From Tritrichomonas musculus (taxonomy: Eukaryota; Parabasalia; Tritrichomonadida; Tritrichomonadidae), in assembly GCA_039105265.1 (NCBI GenBank), contig JAPFFF010000006.1:6014001-6078000 (forward strand): 64,000 nucleotides of DNA, given 5' to 3'. The notes beneath the pieces were generated by a model that was given only the letters and a program-made list of their open reading frames with translations, was not told where the DNA came from and ran no database searches. Positions 28,187-38,248 of this stretch are shown piece after piece (position 1 is the stretch's first letter; every line of letters begins with the position of its first letter). The translations under genes and the position numbers were made by a program.

Positions 28187-30931
28187 TTAAGTTTCTTGAG
28201 ACAGGGGCTTCTCTTGAACCTTATTTTGCTTTGGTGGACTTTTTTGGTTAATAATTCCACTCAAAGAGCGAACAATTGAAGATTTAGGCTTGCTCACAAT
28301 CATTGGGTTATCAGATACAAGTGCAATACATAATCTTTGCTGATCTTTTGTCATTTTGTTTAAAAATTTATGAAAGATTTCAAATACATTGTCGTCGGGC
28401 CCGATAATTTGCCTGATTTTTGGTTTTTCGCTTACAAATACAAATGCTTGTTTTGGAGGATCAGATGCCATATTTGAAGATGCTTTCATCATTTTTGACC
28501 AAATATCTTTTACTGTCATTTGCTTTTCGGTTGAAATGATCCTAGAAGTGCCTTGGAAAGTGAAAGAATTAACAGATTCGGCAAAACGAATCTCAATACC
28601 CATAGGCCTTTTTTCTTTAAGAATAACCTTGAGGTCCGATCTTAGATAAGGAACTTCATAGCGAATTAAATCAAACCGAACGCATTGTTTTCGAGGCGAA
28701 TCACCTTTTTTAATAACATATTCGATCGCTTCAAGTTTTCCAATTGAACATAAAATTTTCGTCTTTTCTTTAATGTGGGGAGTAAAATACTTAGGGAAAA
28801 TAGAGAAGAGTTCTGGGATTGAGGTTCCTTTTCTAATCCAAACTGGCTGCTGCCATTGCTGAGTATAATTTGGAGCGATGCATATCATTGTTATTGGTGT
28901 GAATAATTTGATTGAACAAGCTGTGACGGGATCTTTTAATTTTTGATATGATAGCTCGGTTTTGGGGAAGGATATGATATACGGATATTGTGATGGAAGC
29001 ATAGGCTGCATTTTATGAAGAACAAGAATTCGCCAGGGAGGAATATCAAATATAATGGCGAGCATCTTTTGCACATCAGCGTACGTAGCGTCAATTGGGA
29101 ATACAAAGCGATGAAATCCAATTTCAAGAGTGACGTTTTTCTTAGGTTTTGAAATAACAAATGAGCCTGACGGAATATATGAAACTTTATCAAAAGGCCG
29201 ATGCTGGTATTCAATAACATAAGCACCAAAATCATTGGCTTTAATATTGTTTCTTTCAAGGCACCTAAGATATTTGCGTGGAGTTGAGTCTGTAACAACA
29301 AAAGTAGGATCGTCAACAACCGAATCTGGAATGAGGAAGAATATGGTTGAATGGCCTTTAACAATGAAATCTGATGGTGTAATTTGTAAATCCATTGGCC
29401 CAATAAATTGAGAACGTCCAGGCATTTGAGCCCATATTTTGTGATGATCTAATTTCTTGTTTGGATATAAGCCTTTCAGAATTGTTTCTGCTGTAAGATG
29501 AGGATCTGCCCATTCATATGGAGGAGAATCAGAATTGATTGGCTCATTTGGCAGTTCTTCTGTAAAAATAAATTGTGAAAAGAACAAGTTGGAACGGTGA
29601 GGAACAAGGTGGAGCGGAATTGAATCGCTACATGATACATAATTAAATGAGTCACGTCGAACATAAAAAATCATGTATGCTAAAGCTGACGTAAAAGTGA
29701 ACGCTTTGAAAAAAGAAGGTTGAGAAGATTTTTCTGTTCCAAAAAGCCTACGAATAACTCCAATATCAACTATCTTAGTATTCCCATCATTAAAGAGTAT
29801 CCACTGTTCACCAAGTTGCGGTCTAATAAAGGATGTATAATGACCGAATACAGGATTACCACTATGAGCTGTTATTGCATATAATTGATATTTTGTTTCT
29901 CCTTGAATTCCAGGAGAATATCGGCTCATATCGAGCTCAAACGGACAATCAAAAGGGGACCTAATTTCATTAACAGAATTAGTTTTTGAATTATATGAAA
30001 AACGACAAAGATGAAATGAGAGAATAGGTGGAAGTTTGGTAAAAATTTGGGTTTGCTCTGCTTCGATCTTTCGACCGTCGTCTGTTTCATAACTTTCGAT
30101 TTTATCTTTTGCAGTAATTAAGTTTAAGGATTCTTCAAGACTTTTTAATCCTTCTACAACAACCGGAAAGGTATAAAAGCGTTCATCTTTTTTTCGTAAA
30201 ACTTCTTTTTCTAGCGACTCGATAAATGTTGTTGTAACGCAGCCAAATATATTATTAATGCCTTTTGTAAATTCTTCTCCAAGATCATTTTCGCAACGTT
30301 CGATAAATGCAATAAAAAATTCCTGTGCATCATTTTGAACAAGGGCTAATTCATGAAATGATCCTAGAGATCGAATAAATGAATCTAATGTTGGTGCACG
30401 AGAAGATAATTGGAGTTCAGTAAAAAGTCTTTGTAAAGCTGCAACTGCATCTTTTGCGTCTTTGAAATTGTATATAAGCTGCCGAAAAGAGCCCGTATGA
30501 AATAATACTTGCAAAATTGATGCCATATAGCATGTTGAGCCTGAGTTGAGAATACCACAATAACGGTCTTTACGAGTATAAGGATAGTCTTTACATAATT
30601 GGATTCCAATCGATATTGTACCAAAAAGATTTCGAGAAGTAATTGAACAAAACGGAGATTGATGAGAAAAAATGGCAGTTGTGGACAAAACTTGTTGATC
30701 AATTTTCAATGTTATGGTAAAAGTAAAACATTCATCGTATTGCCATTGTGAACAGGAACAGCAATAAATAAAAATTGTATTTAAATCATGATTGATAAAT
30801 GCAACAAAATATTCTTTTTGCTGGGAGAATACTGGAGAGATAATATATTTTCTAATCTCGAGTTTTTCATTAGGAAGTTCCCAGTCGAAAGTTTCAAGTG
30901 GAATATTTTGGGTCGAACCGCCAATGCCCAT
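28187..30931 (-). CDS. USP7-like ubiquitin carboxyl-terminal hydrolase
   Basis: A 914-aa cysteine protease that would remove ubiquitin from substrates. Residues ~13-118 resemble a MATH domain. The catalytic domain begins at YCGILNSGSTCYM (nucleophile Cys134) and includes NDAQEFF (200-206) and the His box VFGHYTSFIRPQLGEQWILF (His364), followed by the NDG site (Asn381/Asp382). The remaining ~500 residues are mixed alpha/beta, as expected for the ubiquitin-like repeats of USP7. The reading frame extends 98 codons further upstream, but that part overlaps the neighbouring promoter and gene. ATG 30931 (MGIGGSTQN) has an initiator-like TCATA right in front of it and is preferred. Confidence 0.85.
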   Translation of the reverse strand: MGIGGSTQNIPLETFDWELPNEKLEIRKYIISPVFSQQKEYFVAFINHDLNTIFIYCCSCSQWQYDECFTFTITLKIDQQVLSTTAIFSHQSPFCSITSRNLFGTISIGIQLCKDYPYTRKDRYCGILNSGSTCYMASILQVLFHTGSFRQLIYNFKDAKDAVAALQRLFTELQLSSRAPTLDSFIRSLGSFHELALVQNDAQEFFIAFIERCENDLGEEFTKGINNIFGCVTTTFIESLEKEVLRKKDERFYTFPVVVEGLKSLEESLNLITAKDKIESYETDDGRKIEAEQTQIFTKLPPILSFHLCRFSYNSKTNSVNEIRSPFDCPFELDMSRYSPGIQGETKYQLYAITAHSGNPVFGHYTSFIRPQLGEQWILFNDGNTKIVDIGVIRRLFGTEKSSQPSFFKAFTFTSALAYMIFYVRRDSFNYVSCSDSIPLHLVPHRSNLFFSQFIFTEELPNEPINSDSPPYEWADPHLTAETILKGLYPNKKLDHHKIWAQMPGRSQFIGPMDLQITPSDFIVKGHSTIFFLIPDSVVDDPTFVVTDSTPRKYLRCLERNNIKANDFGAYVIEYQHRPFDKVSYIPSGSFVISKPKKNVTLEIGFHRFVFPIDATYADVQKMLAIIFDIPPWRILVLHKMQPMLPSQYPYIISFPKTELSYQKLKDPVTACSIKLFTPITMICIAPNYTQQWQQPVWIRKGTSIPELFSIFPKYFTPHIKEKTKILCSIGKLEAIEYVIKKGDSPRKQCVRFDLIRYEVPYLRSDLKVILKEKRPMGIEIRFAESVNSFTFQGTSRIISTEKQMTVKDIWSKMMKASSNMASDPPKQAFVFVSEKPKIRQIIGPDDNVFEIFHKFLNKMTKDQQRLCIALVSDNPMIVSKPKSSIVRSLSGIINQKSPPKQNKVQEKPLSQET

Positions 30932-31044
30932 TATGAATTTTTTTGCTTCAACCAAAAGAACAAATATGTATTGAAAAAAATAAAAAAATTTTTTGGCTGA
31001 TAAAAAAATTTTATTATTTTGCTTGTTCATTTCAAAAAAAAAAT
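30932..31044. promoter_or_regulatory. Compact bidirectional promoter
   Basis: Only 113 bp separate the start codons of the divergent deubiquitinase and methyltransferase genes. A TCATA initiator abuts the leftward ATG (minus strand, 30932-30936). A TCATTT initiator lies at 31027-31032, 12 bp before the rightward ATG. Both fit the trichomonad TCAYW consensus. Confidence 0.6.
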
Positions 31045-31701
31045 ATGCAAATAGATCCTGTTGTTGACTGGGGAAATACAAAGCAATGGGAAAACGTATA
31101 TGCGCCATCATCTGATACTTTTTTCCTATGTGATGGAATAAAACAATTATCTGACAGAATCCCCAATAATTCCTTAATTCTTGAGGTTGGTAGCGGATCA
31201 GGATATGTAACCGCTTATGCATCACGCTTTTTAAAAAGTATCGGAAAAAACTCGATTCATTTTACAACTGACATCAATATAAATTGCTGTTTTAAAACGC
31301 TAGAATTATGTAGTGAAAACAATGTTTCAGTTAATCCTGTTTGTGACAACTTTGCATTATCACTTCGAGGCCCATTTGATGTTATAATTTTTAATCCTCC
31401 ATATGTTGAAACATCACCAGAAGAGCTACAAAAAGCTAAGGATAATCATGACATATCAGCCTCTTGGGCCGGCGGAGTTGATGGAGCAGAAGTTATATAC
31501 GATTTTTTGAATTTTTGGATTCAAAATCCTTCCAAAATAGCTTCCAACTTTTTAATTATACTATTAATTACTCAAATAAACAGACCACTTAAGTTAAAGA
31601 GATTTTGTAGAAGAAATCATCTTGAATATCAAACCGTACTTGATAAAAACTGTCAAGGTGAATCTTTAAAAATTGTTGCAATATCGCCTGAAAAAACTTA
31701 A
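31045..31701 (+). CDS. N6AMT1: N6AMT1/Mtq2-like methyltransferase (HemK2 family)
   Basis: A 218-aa class I SAM-dependent methyltransferase. It shows the SAM-binding motif ILEVGSGSGY (45-54) and the catalytic NPPY (117-120), which marks enzymes that methylate amide or amino nitrogen. Its length matches the eukaryotic HemK2/Mtq2 family, which methylates the GGQ glutamine of release factor eRF1 with the partner TRM112. The family assignment is by motif; substrate is inferred. The start at 31045 follows a TCATTT initiator; the upstream in-frame ATG at 30943 lies within the neighbour's promoter. Confidence 0.85.
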   Translation: MQIDPVVDWGNTKQWENVYAPSSDTFFLCDGIKQLSDRIPNNSLILEVGSGSGYVTAYASRFLKSIGKNSIHFTTDININCCFKTLELCSENNVSVNPVCDNFALSLRGPFDVIIFNPPYVETSPEELQKAKDNHDISASWAGGVDGAEVIYDFLNFWIQNPSKIASNFLIILLITQINRPLKLKRFCRRNHLEYQTVLDKNCQGESLKIVAISPEKT

Positions 31702-31825
31702 ACTATGTAATAGTGCTTGCCCTCTAATTAATTTGTTCGATTTTGTTAAAGTGTTCATTAGCAAACGGTTATTTTTATACATTTTTTTGATGTTGTAGCA
31801 TCAAAAATTTTCTCCCAAAAATTAA

Positions 31826-33007
31826 ATGAAATCTTCTAATGAAATTGATAATAATAACAATGGCGGTGATAATACCAATAACAGTCTAATTAATTGTGGT
31901 TACACTGTTATCGACAATCTTAGCTATGACAGTTGTAATAGTAATAAAAAAGACGAACACTGCGATGGAAACTGTAACATTAAAAACAGTAACAATGATA
32001 ACAATGAAGTTGAAATCAATAACAATGATAAAAATCTAAGTAATAATACTGAAGAATATGACTACAATAATAATTATAAAGATAATACAAATAGTGCTAA
32101 TAATGATTATATCAATACTGAAAAAGATTACATGCATGATTTTGAAAAAAAATCTAGCTGTGGTGCTGATGAATTTATTGAAAAAAATAATTATATTCCA
32201 GTCCAAAGAAAATCTTCTGTGGCCTTATTTATTCCTCCTTTTATGATGGAGCGCACAAATGGCTCAATACAAAATTCACAAGCTGATTCTTTTCTAAAAG
32301 AAAATAATTTTGACGAAAGTTTATTTGAAATTGATTTTTCTTTCTCAGGAGAAAATTATTCAAATAAATATGCGGAGAGAAATGATAAAAATATAGAGAA
32401 GAATATATCATTACTAAAAAAAAATGATGAGATAGTAAAAAATTTTTATTCATCAAGCACTGATAAACTTCTCGATATTGATGAATGTCAAAACGCTGAT
32501 AAAATAAATAATTTATTTATGTTTTCAAATTCAGATAATAATGAAATAATTCAGAGCAATGATATTTTATTAGATAAAAATAGTAACTTTGTTATCAATG
32601 AAGGACCGCTTACACTTGATTGTATCAGAGTTTCAGAAGCAATGAATGATGCCTTAGAGATTATGACTTTTCAGAGAAATTCAGATATTGATCCTTTTTG
32701 CATGAAAATCAAAGATACAACTCTGAAATATAAAGAAAAAATAGAATATCTTCAAAAGCAATTCAATACAAAAACAAGAGAGGAATTCAAATCAATTAAA
32801 AATAACCATAAAATTAATCTAAAAGCTTTTAAAGAAAAAGAATCAATTATACACTATAAACTTAATGAAATTGATTCATCTATGCTGCAAATGAACAAAA
32901 GAATTGAGCATGTGCAGTCATTCCTCCGTAATGAAATTCATAAAAACAGAACATTTTTAGAAAAGAAAATTAATGAACTTAGGGAAACACTAAAATATGC
33001 AAGTTAA
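31826..33007 (+). CDS. Asparagine-rich protein with C-terminal coiled coil
   Basis: A 393-aa protein. The first ~130 residues are nearly all Asn, Asp, Lys, Ser and Glu (for example DNNNNGGDNTNNSL). The middle is acidic with Phe clusters such as ESLFEIDFSFSGENY. Residues ~270-390 form a heptad-type coiled coil (KYKEKIEYLQKQF, KEKESIIHYKLNEIDSSM). The Asn-rich part reflects AAT/AAC codons that are common in AT-rich genomes. I recognise no family. It may be a structural or centriolar-type protein, but this is speculation. It lies 124 bp after the methyltransferase gene on the same strand. Confidence 0.6.
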   Translation: MKSSNEIDNNNNGGDNTNNSLINCGYTVIDNLSYDSCNSNKKDEHCDGNCNIKNSNNDNNEVEINNNDKNLSNNTEEYDYNNNYKDNTNSANNDYINTEKDYMHDFEKKSSCGADEFIEKNNYIPVQRKSSVALFIPPFMMERTNGSIQNSQADSFLKENNFDESLFEIDFSFSGENYSNKYAERNDKNIEKNISLLKKNDEIVKNFYSSSTDKLLDIDECQNADKINNLFMFSNSDNNEIIQSNDILLDKNSNFVINEGPLTLDCIRVSEAMNDALEIMTFQRNSDIDPFCMKIKDTTLKYKEKIEYLQKQFNTKTREEFKSIKNNHKINLKAFKEKESIIHYKLNEIDSSMLQMNKRIEHVQSFLRNEIHKNRTFLEKKINELRETLKYAS

Positions 33008-33419
33008 AACTTATGAATATTCACACAACAGATTGAAATATAAATTCAAAAAAAGTTGATGAAATATTACAATTACATACAATCTTAAGCATTCCAATAA
33101 AAGTGTCATTGAATAACAATTCGTACCAATATAAGCGCCATTGATTGATGAAATATTATTAAATAATATTAAATGTAAAAAAGTTTACAAGAAATATATT
33201 AAAAAATAATTTAGACTAAATTAAACTAAATAAAATTCTCTCACTCTATATCATGCACTACTTTCAAATTTTTGTATTATAATACGAGATGAGAATTGTT
33301 CAATGAAAATAATGATGATAAAACAAATTAAGAATAAATAACACAGTTTAGAAAATGAATTAAAACGCATAAAAAAGAGTTATTGAAACGAATAAATATA
33401 TTTTTGAGATTGGTTATTT
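33008..33419. other. AT-rich convergent intergenic DNA
   Basis: The space between the 3' ends of the Asn-rich gene and the Rab-like gene. Nothing recognisable beyond A/T runs. Confidence 0.5.
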
Positions 33420-34031
33420 TCAGCAGCAGCTTTTATCTTTTTGTGGATCTTTACTAGGCTGGGGGTTAATATCCATTACATTAGCTTGAGCTGGAGTTTC
33501 ATCAGATAAATAAAATTCAGCAGCAATTTGAAATAGTTCACTTATATTTTCATTAAGATTTCCAGAAGTTGCAATATATTGAGTCTTATTTTTTGGTTCC
33601 TTTTGAAAATCGTTATTGTCAATTTCTTTCGCTATCAAATCTTTTACTTGCCTTTCAATTTCATCGCATTTTTCAGTAGAAATAGCATCTTTTTTGGTCA
33701 ACGCAATAATAAAATGGCAAACTGGATTATGCTCTCGAACTAATGAAACCCAATTCATAATAGATTCAATTTTTTCAAAGCAAACTATTACAACTTTTGC
33801 ATCTCGATAGTAATTTTGGGCAAGAGATTTAAATCTTTCTTGTCCAGCTGTATCCCATATTTGCAAATCGATTTTTTGATTATTTGAAAGCTCAATAGTT
33901 TGAATCAAAAAACTAGGTCCAGTTGTAGGCAATATTTTATTTGGATCAGGATGGCCTAATTTAAAAGTACTAAAAATCGTTGTTTTACCGACAGCTGAGT
34001 CTCCTAACAAAACAACTTTATAATAGTTCAT
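33420..34031 (-). CDS. Rab-like small GTPase
   Basis: A 203-aa GTP-binding switch protein, likely acting in vesicle transport. The G motifs are GDSAVGKT (10-17), a switch I Thr near 36-37, WDTAGQE (59-65) and TKKD (112-115), where most Rabs have NKxD. The G5 region TSGN deviates from the usual SAK. It ends in Cys-Cys, the expected geranylgeranylation site. ATG 34031 is chosen because a TCATAT initiator lies five bases upstream and the GTPase core begins at once; the frame extends nine codons further up. Confidence 0.88.
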   Translation of the reverse strand: MNYYKVVLLGDSAVGKTTIFSTFKLGHPDPNKILPTTGPSFLIQTIELSNNQKIDLQIWDTAGQERFKSLAQNYYRDAKVVIVCFEKIESIMNWVSLVREHNPVCHFIIALTKKDAISTEKCDEIERQVKDLIAKEIDNNDFQKEPKNKTQYIATSGNLNENISELFQIAAEFYLSDETPAQANVMDINPQPSKDPQKDKSCC

Positions 34032-34035
34032 ACAA

Positions 34036-34041
34036 ATATGA
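34036..34041 (-). promoter_or_regulatory. Initiator-like TCATAT of the Rab-like gene
   Basis: On the minus strand TCATAT is followed by TTTGT and then ATG. It fits the trichomonad TCAYW initiator and implies a very short 5' leader. Confidence 0.5.
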
Positions 34042-34134
34042 AATAAGAAATATGTCAAAGATTTTTTTTATTTGACTAAATATGCATTGAAATAAAATTT
34101 TAAAAATATAACATTTATATAATTTTGGTAAATA

Positions 34135-34800
34135 TTACACTTTAATTTGGTGCTGGTTTGCTTTTGAAAAATTATCAACACATTGAGTGACAGATTTCAT
34201 ATCATTTAGATATGCATTTATATCTGTTGAAATGCTCTGTAAGATTGATGGATCCGTTAATATCTGAGGATTTGAGTTGATTGCTGTTTGAAATTCGTCT
34301 AGTAATGAGAAAATGTTTTTTTTGGATTTTTGGAACCTTTGCTTCATTACTAATATTGAATCATAAGCCTTTTTAGCTGACCAATCACGGAAAACATCAC
34401 TTCCTTCATTATGTAAGTTCTTGATTATTTGAATTCCTTGTGACATATTTTCATGTTTTTTAGTATGCTCTTTAATTTCAATAACGTGAGATTGGTGGGT
34501 TTTAAATGAAAAATCTGGTGGGATTGGAAGAACTCTGGCAAAAGAGTCTCCATCTTTTTGAAGAATTGAATCGAATTGCGAATCTTTAATTTCTTCAGGG
34601 TTTGATTGAAAATCTCCAACTTTATCTCCATTTTCGTTTAATAAATCAAAACGTAGTGGCTCGTTTTTAACTCTTGGAATGATTTTAATAGAATATCCTT
34701 CTCGAATTTGTGAAAAAATATGTTCTGGAATTCGCGTTATGAATGCAAAATTATTCTGGATTGGCTCATCTTCTCTAATTATATTCTCAACATCATCCAT
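34135..34800 (-). CDS. Unrecognised 221-aa protein
   Basis: The N-terminal half is beta-rich and acidic (NFAFITRIPEHIFSQIREGY, FDLLNENGDKVGDFQSNPEE). The C-terminal half is helical (KKAYDSILVMKQRFQKSKKN, LLDEFQTAINSNPQIL). No membrane segment, signal or catalytic motif is visible. It is 103 bp upstream of the Rab-like gene and on the same strand. I cannot assign a family. Confidence 0.65.
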   Translation of the reverse strand: MDDVENIIREDEPIQNNFAFITRIPEHIFSQIREGYSIKIIPRVKNEPLRFDLLNENGDKVGDFQSNPEEIKDSQFDSILQKDGDSFARVLPIPPDFSFKTHQSHVIEIKEHTKKHENMSQGIQIIKNLHNEGSDVFRDWSAKKAYDSILVMKQRFQKSKKNIFSLLDEFQTAINSNPQILTDPSILQSISTDINAYLNDMKSVTQCVDNFSKANQHQIKV

Positions 34801-34991
34801 AATTCACTTTTATATTATAGTATTCAAATTTGAATTGATAATTGGAATAATTATATAAGTTTCCACAAAAATTGAATATATATTTTAAACTTGAATAGGA
34901 AATTAAAATAATTATATAAGTTTTTAGAATAAAAAAAAAAAAACTTATGGAAATAAGGGAAATTAATAGCAATTAAAACAATGGTTTATAA

Positions 34992-36164
34992 TTATTCTCC
35001 AAATATAGCTTTTTCCACAAAATCGCGGATTTTATTTAAGTCAAAATTAGAAAATTTGAAAAATTTTGCTAGCATTCTTGTTGAAACTTTTTTTGGATCA
35101 ATATACTTGGTTAATTCTCTTTTGGCTTGGCCTTCAAAATTAACATTAATGATGAGTTGCACAAGTGCATCATGAGATTCAAGCGTAGGAGCTGCTAATT
35201 CAACAATTTTTTGTGCATAATGAAGAGGGATATCACTCAATTTTTCTTCGCTTATTAAATCTTCAATATTTGAAGCCAAAAAAGTGCAAAAATCATCATA
35301 CTGGTGAGATCCAGGAATAATTACATGAATTAAAGAATTTGCATTTGCAATACACATTGATTGCTGGTTTGACTTACTCAACTTTTGAATTATTCCTGGA
35401 ATTCCTAAGAAAGAAGCCATATTATTTATAAAATTCTCTGTTTCTGGCGAAATAACAATTTCTTGTAAATTTAAATAATCTATGATTAAACTAATTGGAC
35501 CTTCGTAATTTGGAAGGACGATTTCGTTTGACTGGCAAGCATCGATGGTTTCAGATAGCTTTGAAGCAAGGCAGCGAAAAACGCCATATCGCTTTCCAAA
35601 ATAAATTAAAAAGAAGTCGAATAACGCTGACATTTTTGGAAGCACTTTAAAAGTTGAATTTGGTAATGAATAGTTATAGTTTTTTTGCTTGAGAATAGGT
35701 TCAACATTATACTCATGAAAACATGATAAAGCTCCTTTTGCTTGACTTACTGAAGAAAATCTGATTATATATCCTGTTATGCTTTGGCTTTCTGTATTAA
35801 TTTGAAAAATACTTGAGAAACCAAATTTAGGTATTGTAGGTAAAATATTATTTTTGAATATGCTTTGAGCAATATCATAAAAAATTAATGTAGATTGAAA
35901 TTCAGTAATTTCATTTTTAATTGCAACTCGAAGCTTGTACCCATTCAAAATTAATTCAGACTTCTCTAAAGTTTCTGCATTGTCAGGGTTGTCAAATTTA
36001 AAAGAGAGTAATGCTGCTTGAAGATCATAAAAAAACGAACTTCCTCTAAAATTAAAATGAAAGATTTCTTGAGGGGGTTGCAATTTGTTTTTGAAAAAAG
36101 TAAAGATTTCTTTTTTGGTTATTAACTTTGGGAGATTTTCCACAAAAAGATAGACTTTATTCAT
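34992..36164 (-). CDS. Unrecognised protein with an RRM-like N-terminus
   Basis: A 390-aa protein. Residues ~1-85 have the size and alternation of an RNA-recognition motif (KVYLFVENLPKLITKKEIFT at the start, LILNGYKLRVAI at the end) but lack clear RNP1 aromatic residues. A second RRM-like stretch may cover ~90-175. The rest is helical with a segment (IVLPNYEGPISLIIDYLNLQ) that recalls BTB-type domains in trichomonad proteins. Function unknown; RNA binding is a guess. Confidence 0.6.
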   Translation of the reverse strand: MNKVYLFVENLPKLITKKEIFTFFKNKLQPPQEIFHFNFRGSSFFYDLQAALLSFKFDNPDNAETLEKSELILNGYKLRVAIKNEITEFQSTLIFYDIAQSIFKNNILPTIPKFGFSSIFQINTESQSITGYIIRFSSVSQAKGALSCFHEYNVEPILKQKNYNYSLPNSTFKVLPKMSALFDFFLIYFGKRYGVFRCLASKLSETIDACQSNEIVLPNYEGPISLIIDYLNLQEIVISPETENFINNMASFLGIPGIIQKLSKSNQQSMCIANANSLIHVIIPGSHQYDDFCTFLASNIEDLISEEKLSDIPLHYAQKIVELAAPTLESHDALVQLIINVNFEGQAKRELTKYIDPKKVSTRMLAKFFKFSNFDLNKIRDFVEKAIFGE

Positions 36165-36999
36165 TAAATTAAAAGATTCAAACTGCTAATAAAAATTCAA
36201 TAATAAATCAAAAAATTGAATTAAAATAATAAACTAAAATTATGGCAGTATCCTAAGTTTGAAAAATAAAAATGATTATATGATACAAGATTGGTGTTTT
36301 GTTTGTAAATATAAATCATAATGACTTACTTTTTTTAATGATGTTTTAAAACAATATAAAAATATGTTTTACAATTCAAAAATATAATTACTAAACATTA
36401 ATGCTGTATTTGATTATTAAATGTTTAATCAATTGAAATAACCATATATTCATTTACAAGAGAAATTTCATTTTTAAATTTGAATACTATGTTTAAATAA
36501 CAACCAATTATCATATTAATAACATAGTTGATTCAATGTTGAAAACAGTAAAGGATGAGCAAGAATGAAAGTCATATTTTATTTTAGATTCAAAGAATCT
36601 TTTTTTTTCATTTATTGAATTTTTTTAAAAGGAAGTGGAAAATTAACTAGAATTAGATGATTTTGCTTTAATGATTATGCTTATAATAATAAAATTATAA
36701 CATAAGAAACTGAAAATCAGTAATATTATGAAAATTTTAATAAAATTCAATAGATGAAAAAAACCTTGGAATGATAGTTCACTGTACAATTGGAATAAAC
36801 TATTGATAGTATCAACTTTAAATAGCTGACAAGCCTGAACCAAATTCAAGGCCTATATATAACAAAAAAGTCTGAATTAAATTTTCGGTGAGCATCTAAT
36901 GTTGGCTTATTCAGACTCTTTTCATGGTATATCATATCTACTGAATTTCAGACCAACATATAAAAAACCAAAGTTGCAAAAGACAATTTGCAATCATTT
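36165..36999. other. AT-rich intergenic DNA
   Basis: No gene is visible. A short chance ORF at 36643-36849 on the minus strand has no family likeness. Confidence 0.45.
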
Positions 37000-37900
37000 T
37001 CTACTTTTTAATTTGTTTATTCTTTTTTTTTGAAGCAGTATTATCTTCAAAAACTTAACTTATAACTTTATTTTACCTCCAAAATTTTAAAGTTTTCGAA
37101 CTTTTTTAATATCCATTTGAATTCCTTTACTTTTATCAAGCATTGATACAAATACTCTTGCAGCAACATGCATGCATTAATCTACTGCTTTTTTTATATT
37201 TGGGACACTTTGCTTGTTTTTTTTTGGCTTTAAAGCTGTGCCTTTGTCAATTAAATGGAAATGAAAAAGTCAGTATTTCATTTAATTCTTGATTTTAAAA
37301 TCAATTCCATCATGAAAACAAATGTTTGAATAATCTTCTTTACTAATTATGTAATGCTTATCAGATCCTGTCTTTTTTCTCTACAATAAATGTTCATTTT
37401 TAATATCGCAATCTTTACGTTTAAAATCAATGATTTTTTTTTAATATAAAAAAACATTTGTTTCCAAGCTTTTTGTTTTTGGACATAATTATATAACAAG
37501 AGAGTGTTGTGCTTCAAAACATGATTCAATAAGATTTACAAATTGTGATGTAATCATCTAGTTTTTAATGGATTAATTAAATTTTTTTTTTGAAAAACAA
37601 AATTTTTTTATATCTTTAATAACGCTTATCTTTGATTTGTTTCAATCTGTTGTTGGAATCCTTATGCTTTTCATCTCTCAAATATTTTCTTGTGTTTATT
37701 AATTCACATTTTAATCTTTATGAGTAATTGATTCATCTTCTTTACATTTATATGTTCTAAATCGCAAACATATATAAGGATATGCCATTGATATTAGCAT
37801 CATCTATGATATAATAAAATCATCTTCATATTGCAAATAACAATTAATCAAACTCACTTTTTTAAAGCTTTTAGATAAAGTATTTATGATGCTTGCTTAA
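37000..37900 (-). pseudogene. Possible decayed coding remnant
   Basis: One minus-strand frame shows coding-like composition for several hundred bases, broken by many stops. Legible pieces include LINTRKYLRDEKHKDSNNRL, LIESCFEAQHSLVI, GTALKPKKNKQSVPNIKKAV and MLDKSKGIQMDIKKVRKL. The sequence is too decayed to assign. A dead transposase or an old host gene are both possible. Boundaries are approximate. Confidence 0.35.
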
Positions 37901-38248
37901 CTAACACATTTAAATGAATAACTTTATATCGTCTTTAATTATTTTGAAGGAAAAATATTTCATAGCTAATATTGAATTATTTCATCATGGTAGATTGAAA
38001 ATGTTTTTTTTCTTTATCAGGGCATGCACAGATATATGCTTATTGCTAGTATTTTAACCATCTTTATAAAAATAATATAAATTTTATAAAGTGTTGGAGG
38101 TGGTTATTCAAATTTTATTTAAAAAAAATCGTATCCAACCACATTTTGTCACAATTTTTTTTTAAAAAAATAAATGCAAATAACTAAATATATATATGAC
38201 AAATCAATAAGATTAATTTTAAAATAGCACTTATAATAAATAACGAAT

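Noticed and set aside
30943-31044. N-terminal extension of the methyltransferase
   Set aside because: It overlaps the divergent promoter; the initiator and the family's usual length support ATG 31045.
30932-31225. 98-codon N-terminal extension of the deubiquitinase
   Set aside because: It is antisense to the methyltransferase gene and its composition is not protein-like.
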